In this document: piece after piece, positions 6,618 to 8,275 of the stretch
Layout: every line of letters begins with the position of its first letter
Numbering within the stretch: the stretch's first letter is position 1
NCBI GenBank assembly: GCA_903885855.1
Contig: CAISKG010000174.1
Coordinates: 1 to 8,275, forward strand
Source of the DNA: an uncultured Planctomycetaceae bacterium
GTDB taxonomy: Bacteria > Planctomycetota > Planctomycetia > Pirellulales > UBA1268
Direction: 5' to 3'
Length of the DNA stretch: 8,275 bases
Program-made: the position numbers and the translations under genes
Notes under the pieces: generated by a model
Seen by the model: the letters and a program-made list of their open reading frames with translations, nothing else
What the model was told of the DNA's origin: nothing
Databases searched by the model: none

Positions 6618-7862
6618 TCAGGGGATGAAGTCCTCCGGAGCGGGCGGGCACTCGCCGGCCGCGGTGTCGGGATCGGGGCCGCCGTTGCCGACGAACCGCG
6701 TGCGGTCCTCGTCGGGCTGGCGGAGACGGATGTTGGGGACGTCGCTCCGCTCCGAGATGTAGGCCCGGTGGGCCGGCTTCGGATAGCTGAGACCCGGATA
6801 ATGCTGGACGTGGAGCTTGATGTCCTTCGTCGGCGGCGGGAGGTGGTGCTTGGTGTGGTTGGTGATCGTGTGCCGCTGGAGGCCGGCCGGGACGCCCAGC
6901 GGGATGTGGGCCGGGCCGGGGAGACCGATCGGCGTGCCGGTGTAGGGATAGCCGTAGGTGGGCATCGTCATGCCGGCCAGGAACGCCGGGGGCAGTTGCG
7001 ACGGATCGCCGCCGCAGGGCATCCCCAGCGGCATCGGGCTGCCGGCCGAGGCCCCGATCACACCGCCGCCGTCACCTCCCGCCACCGCCGCTCCGCCGCG
7101 GCCGGGCGACTCGAGATCCTTGTTGCCGATGCGGATGATCGCCAGGATCGAGCCGCGGCGATCGGCTTCGACCACCGGATCACAGCCCGGGTCGAGGCGG
7201 GTGCTGACGAGCGTCTCCACGCCCGCCACCGCCAGTTCCTGGTACTCCGGGTCGGGTAGATAGACCACCTTGGTGACGAAGTTGCCGCTGGTCACCTGGT
7301 CGAGATCCTCTTCCGTGAGCTGGAACGGGATCGTGTTGTGGGCGAGGAACGCGTCGGTGCGGGGCGTGACGGGCGCCACCTCGAGCGTCGGGTAGAGCTC
7401 CAGGCCCTCCTGGCCGGGGATGTCGGTGAGCTTGAGGCGGTAGATCGCCCCCTGCGAGAAGTCGTAGCGGCCGGGGCTGACCAGCGGCTCGGAGTCGAAG
7501 CCGCCGAACTCGGTCACGTCCCAGCGGACCTGCATCCCCTCCGGTCCGATGAAGCCGACCTGCGAGGCCGGCCCGCTCGCGCCGGGGACGCCCATCCCGC
7601 CGGGGCCACCCGGGCCGCCGATGCCGTTGGCGGCGAGCGTCTCCTCGTAGCCCACCGGCGCGATGACGCCGGGGCCGGGCCCCTCGACCCCGGGACCGGG
7701 GTGGTGGAGCATCGCCGCTGGGGGGAGGACGTTGGTGTGCGGTGTCGCGACCGGGCGGATCTGCGCCAGGCCGCTGAAGGGCGAGTTGGCCGGGATGTGG
7801 CAGCCGGTGAGCGCGGCGGCCAGCGACAGGCCGACGACACCCTGCAGATGTCTCTTCACCAT
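6618..7862 (-). CDS. Gly/Pro-rich lipoprotein with a domain shared with the next gene
   Basis: A 414-residue predicted lipoprotein without a family name known to me. MVKRHLQGVVGLSLAAALTGC is a textbook lipoprotein signal with lipobox LTGC and acylated C21. Residues 55-106 are Gly/Pro-rich and collagen-like in look. Residues about 106-248 are a globular domain with GPEGM, YRLKLTDIPGQEGLELYPTLEV (141-162), IPFQLTEEDLDQV, VTKVVYLPDP and GSILAIIRIGNKD; the downstream gene repeats this block order. Residues 254-330 are again Gly/Pro-rich, and the tail (331-414) is His/Pro/Tyr-rich and then acidic. The open frame reaches 8060, but the ATG at 7862 has GGAGGTGATC just upstream and starts exactly at the signal peptide. 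It is the first gene of the envelope cluster. A surface or periplasmic structural role is inferred from anchor and composition. Confidence 0.85.
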   Translation of the reverse strand: MVKRHLQGVVGLSLAAALTGCHIPANSPFSGLAQIRPVATPHTNVLPPAAMLHHPGPGVEGPGPGVIAPVGYEETLAANGIGGPGGPGGMGVPGASGPASQVGFIGPEGMQVRWDVTEFGGFDSEPLVSPGRYDFSQGAIYRLKLTDIPGQEGLELYPTLEVAPVTPRTDAFLAHNTIPFQLTEEDLDQVTSGNFVTKVVYLPDPEYQELAVAGVETLVSTRLDPGCDPVVEADRRGSILAIIRIGNKDLESPGRGGAAVAGGDGGGVIGASAGSPMPLGMPCGGDPSQLPPAFLAGMTMPTYGYPYTGTPIGLPGPAHIPLGVPAGLQRHTITNHTKHHLPPPTKDIKLHVQHYPGLSYPKPAHRAYISERSDVPNIRLRQPDEDRTRFVGNGGPDPDTAAGECPPAPEDFIP

Positions 7863-7864
7863 CG

Positions 7865-7874
7865 GATCACCTCC
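7865..7874 (-). promoter_or_regulatory. Very strong Shine-Dalgarno sequence of the Gly/Pro-rich lipoprotein
   Basis: On the minus strand GGAGGTGATC is complementary to ten consecutive bases of the usual 16S rRNA 3' end. GGAGG sits 7 bases before the ATG at 7862. This settles the start against the longer frame to 8060, and it implies high translation. It is far stronger than the site of any other gene in the window. Confidence 0.85.
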
Positions 7875-7978
7875 AAAGCCTGCGGACCTTCCGGTTCGCC
7901 TGTTCCCTGTCGGGCTCGGCGCCGCCCGTGCTGCGTCGTTGTTCGGTCGTGGCCCCGCGCATGGGGCGGGAATCCGCC

Positions 7979-8008
7979 TTGGGTGGGCCGGCGGGGCTTC
8001 CGTAGACT
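7979..8008 (+). promoter_or_regulatory. Weak candidate promoter for the divergent secreted-protein gene
   Basis: TTGGGT (7979-7984), an 18-base spacer and TAGACT (8003-8008) resemble -35 and -10 elements. They would give a leader of roughly 95 bases before the GTG at 8111. The match is partial and the region is GC-rich, so it may be chance. No comparable promoter was found for the minus-strand lipoprotein in the 248-base gap between the divergent starts (7863-8110). Confidence 0.2.
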
Positions 8009-8060
8009 CCGCACCCCGTGGTCCCGCCAGGGGCCCGGGATGGGGAGTCACCACCCGCAC

Positions 8061-8094
8061 CCAAGATTCGGCCTGCCGAGGCCGGTTTCTTTGG
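8061..8094 (+). promoter_or_regulatory. Inverted repeat in the divergent intergenic region, terminator-like on the plus strand
   Basis: CGGCCT (8069-8074) and AGGCCG (8079-8084) form a 6-bp stem over a GCCG loop, flanked by CCAAGA and TCTTTGG arms that can extend the pairing with one bulge and a short mismatch. On the plus strand the stem is followed by GTTTCTTTGG, a short T-rich stretch. It ends 17 bases before the GTG at 8111. It could be a leader attenuator, an operator, or the end of an unseen small transcript. Confidence 0.3.
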
Positions 8095-8110
8095 CAAAAC
8101 CCTCAAACTC

Positions 8111-8275
8111 GTGACGAACCGACCGGACGGCACCTTCCGCAGAGTCCCCGGAACCCGCTCCTTCCCGGCGTTGCCGGCGGTCGCGGCGCTGGCGCTGCTG
8201 TGCGCGGCGGCCGGCGCCGACGATCCGGCCGGCAGCGTCTACCGACGCTCGGCGGCCGGGCCCGCGGCCCCGCCG
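8111..8275 (+). CDS. Secreted protein, N-terminal 55 residues only (runs off the window)
   Basis: From GTG 8111 the frame is open to the last base. The peptide begins VTNRPDGTFRRVPGTRSF, then has the hydrophobic core LPAVAALALLCAAAGA, which ends in a good signal-peptidase I site (AGA before DDPAG), then a Ser/Ala/Pro-rich start of the mature chain. This is convincing as an exported protein, but nothing of its domains is visible, so no function is offered. No Shine-Dalgarno sequence precedes the GTG. The bases just before it (8085-8110) are the AT-richest part of this gap, which supports a real 5' region. It is transcribed divergently from the lipoprotein gene. Confidence 0.6.
   Translation, partial: MTNRPDGTFRRVPGTRSFPALPAVAALALLCAAAGADDPAGSVYRRSAAGPAAPP

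Noticed and set aside
7530..7700. Repetitive Gly/Pro codons in the lipoprotein gene, considered as a tandem repeat array
   Set aside because: The repeats are short and irregular at DNA level and are explained by amino acid composition. They are not a CRISPR or satellite array.
7863..8060. N-terminal extension of the Gly/Pro-rich lipoprotein to 8060
   Set aside because: It would bury the lipoprotein signal peptide 66 residues in, and it ignores the near-perfect Shine-Dalgarno sequence directly before the ATG at 7862.

Overview
The window looks like chromosome of a high-GC planctomycete, probably of the Pirellulales type. This is inferred from the strong GC bias, the secreted Gly/Pro-rich and Cys-rich envelope proteins, and a DUF11 lipoprotein of a kind common in that phylum. 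It cannot be confirmed without a database search. No mobile element, CRISPR array, tRNA or rRNA was seen.

Layout. The left edge (2-685, +) is the C-terminal third of clpX. Facing it on the minus strand, and filling most of the window, is a run of six genes. Read in the direction of transcription (right to left) they are: a Gly/Pro-rich lipoprotein (7862-6618); a smaller secreted protein that shares its C-terminal domain (6495-5752); a Cys/His-rich lipoprotein with a C-terminal DUF11 domain (5755-4283); a secreted TlpA-like thioredoxin with a long helical N-terminal region (4136-2952); a class I/II PLP aminotransferase (2955-1783); and a class I SAM-dependent methyltransferase (1670-717). At the right edge a divergent gene starts at 8111 (+) with a clear signal peptide and runs off the window.

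The minus-strand genes probably form at least two transcription units. The three envelope genes are one: the second and third overlap by an ATGA, and the first has a near-perfect Shine-Dalgarno sequence. A GC-rich hairpin follows the third gene, and a plausible promoter then precedes the tlpA-like gene. That gene overlaps the aminotransferase by a GTGA. The methyltransferase has its own good ribosome binding site after a 112-base gap.

The most interesting part is the envelope cluster. Two neighbouring secreted proteins carry the same domain, which I cannot name, and they are translated together with a Cys-rich DUF11 lipoprotein. A periplasmic thiol-disulfide protein is encoded immediately downstream. 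A shared role in building or cross-linking a planctomycete envelope layer is a reasonable hypothesis, but no more than that.
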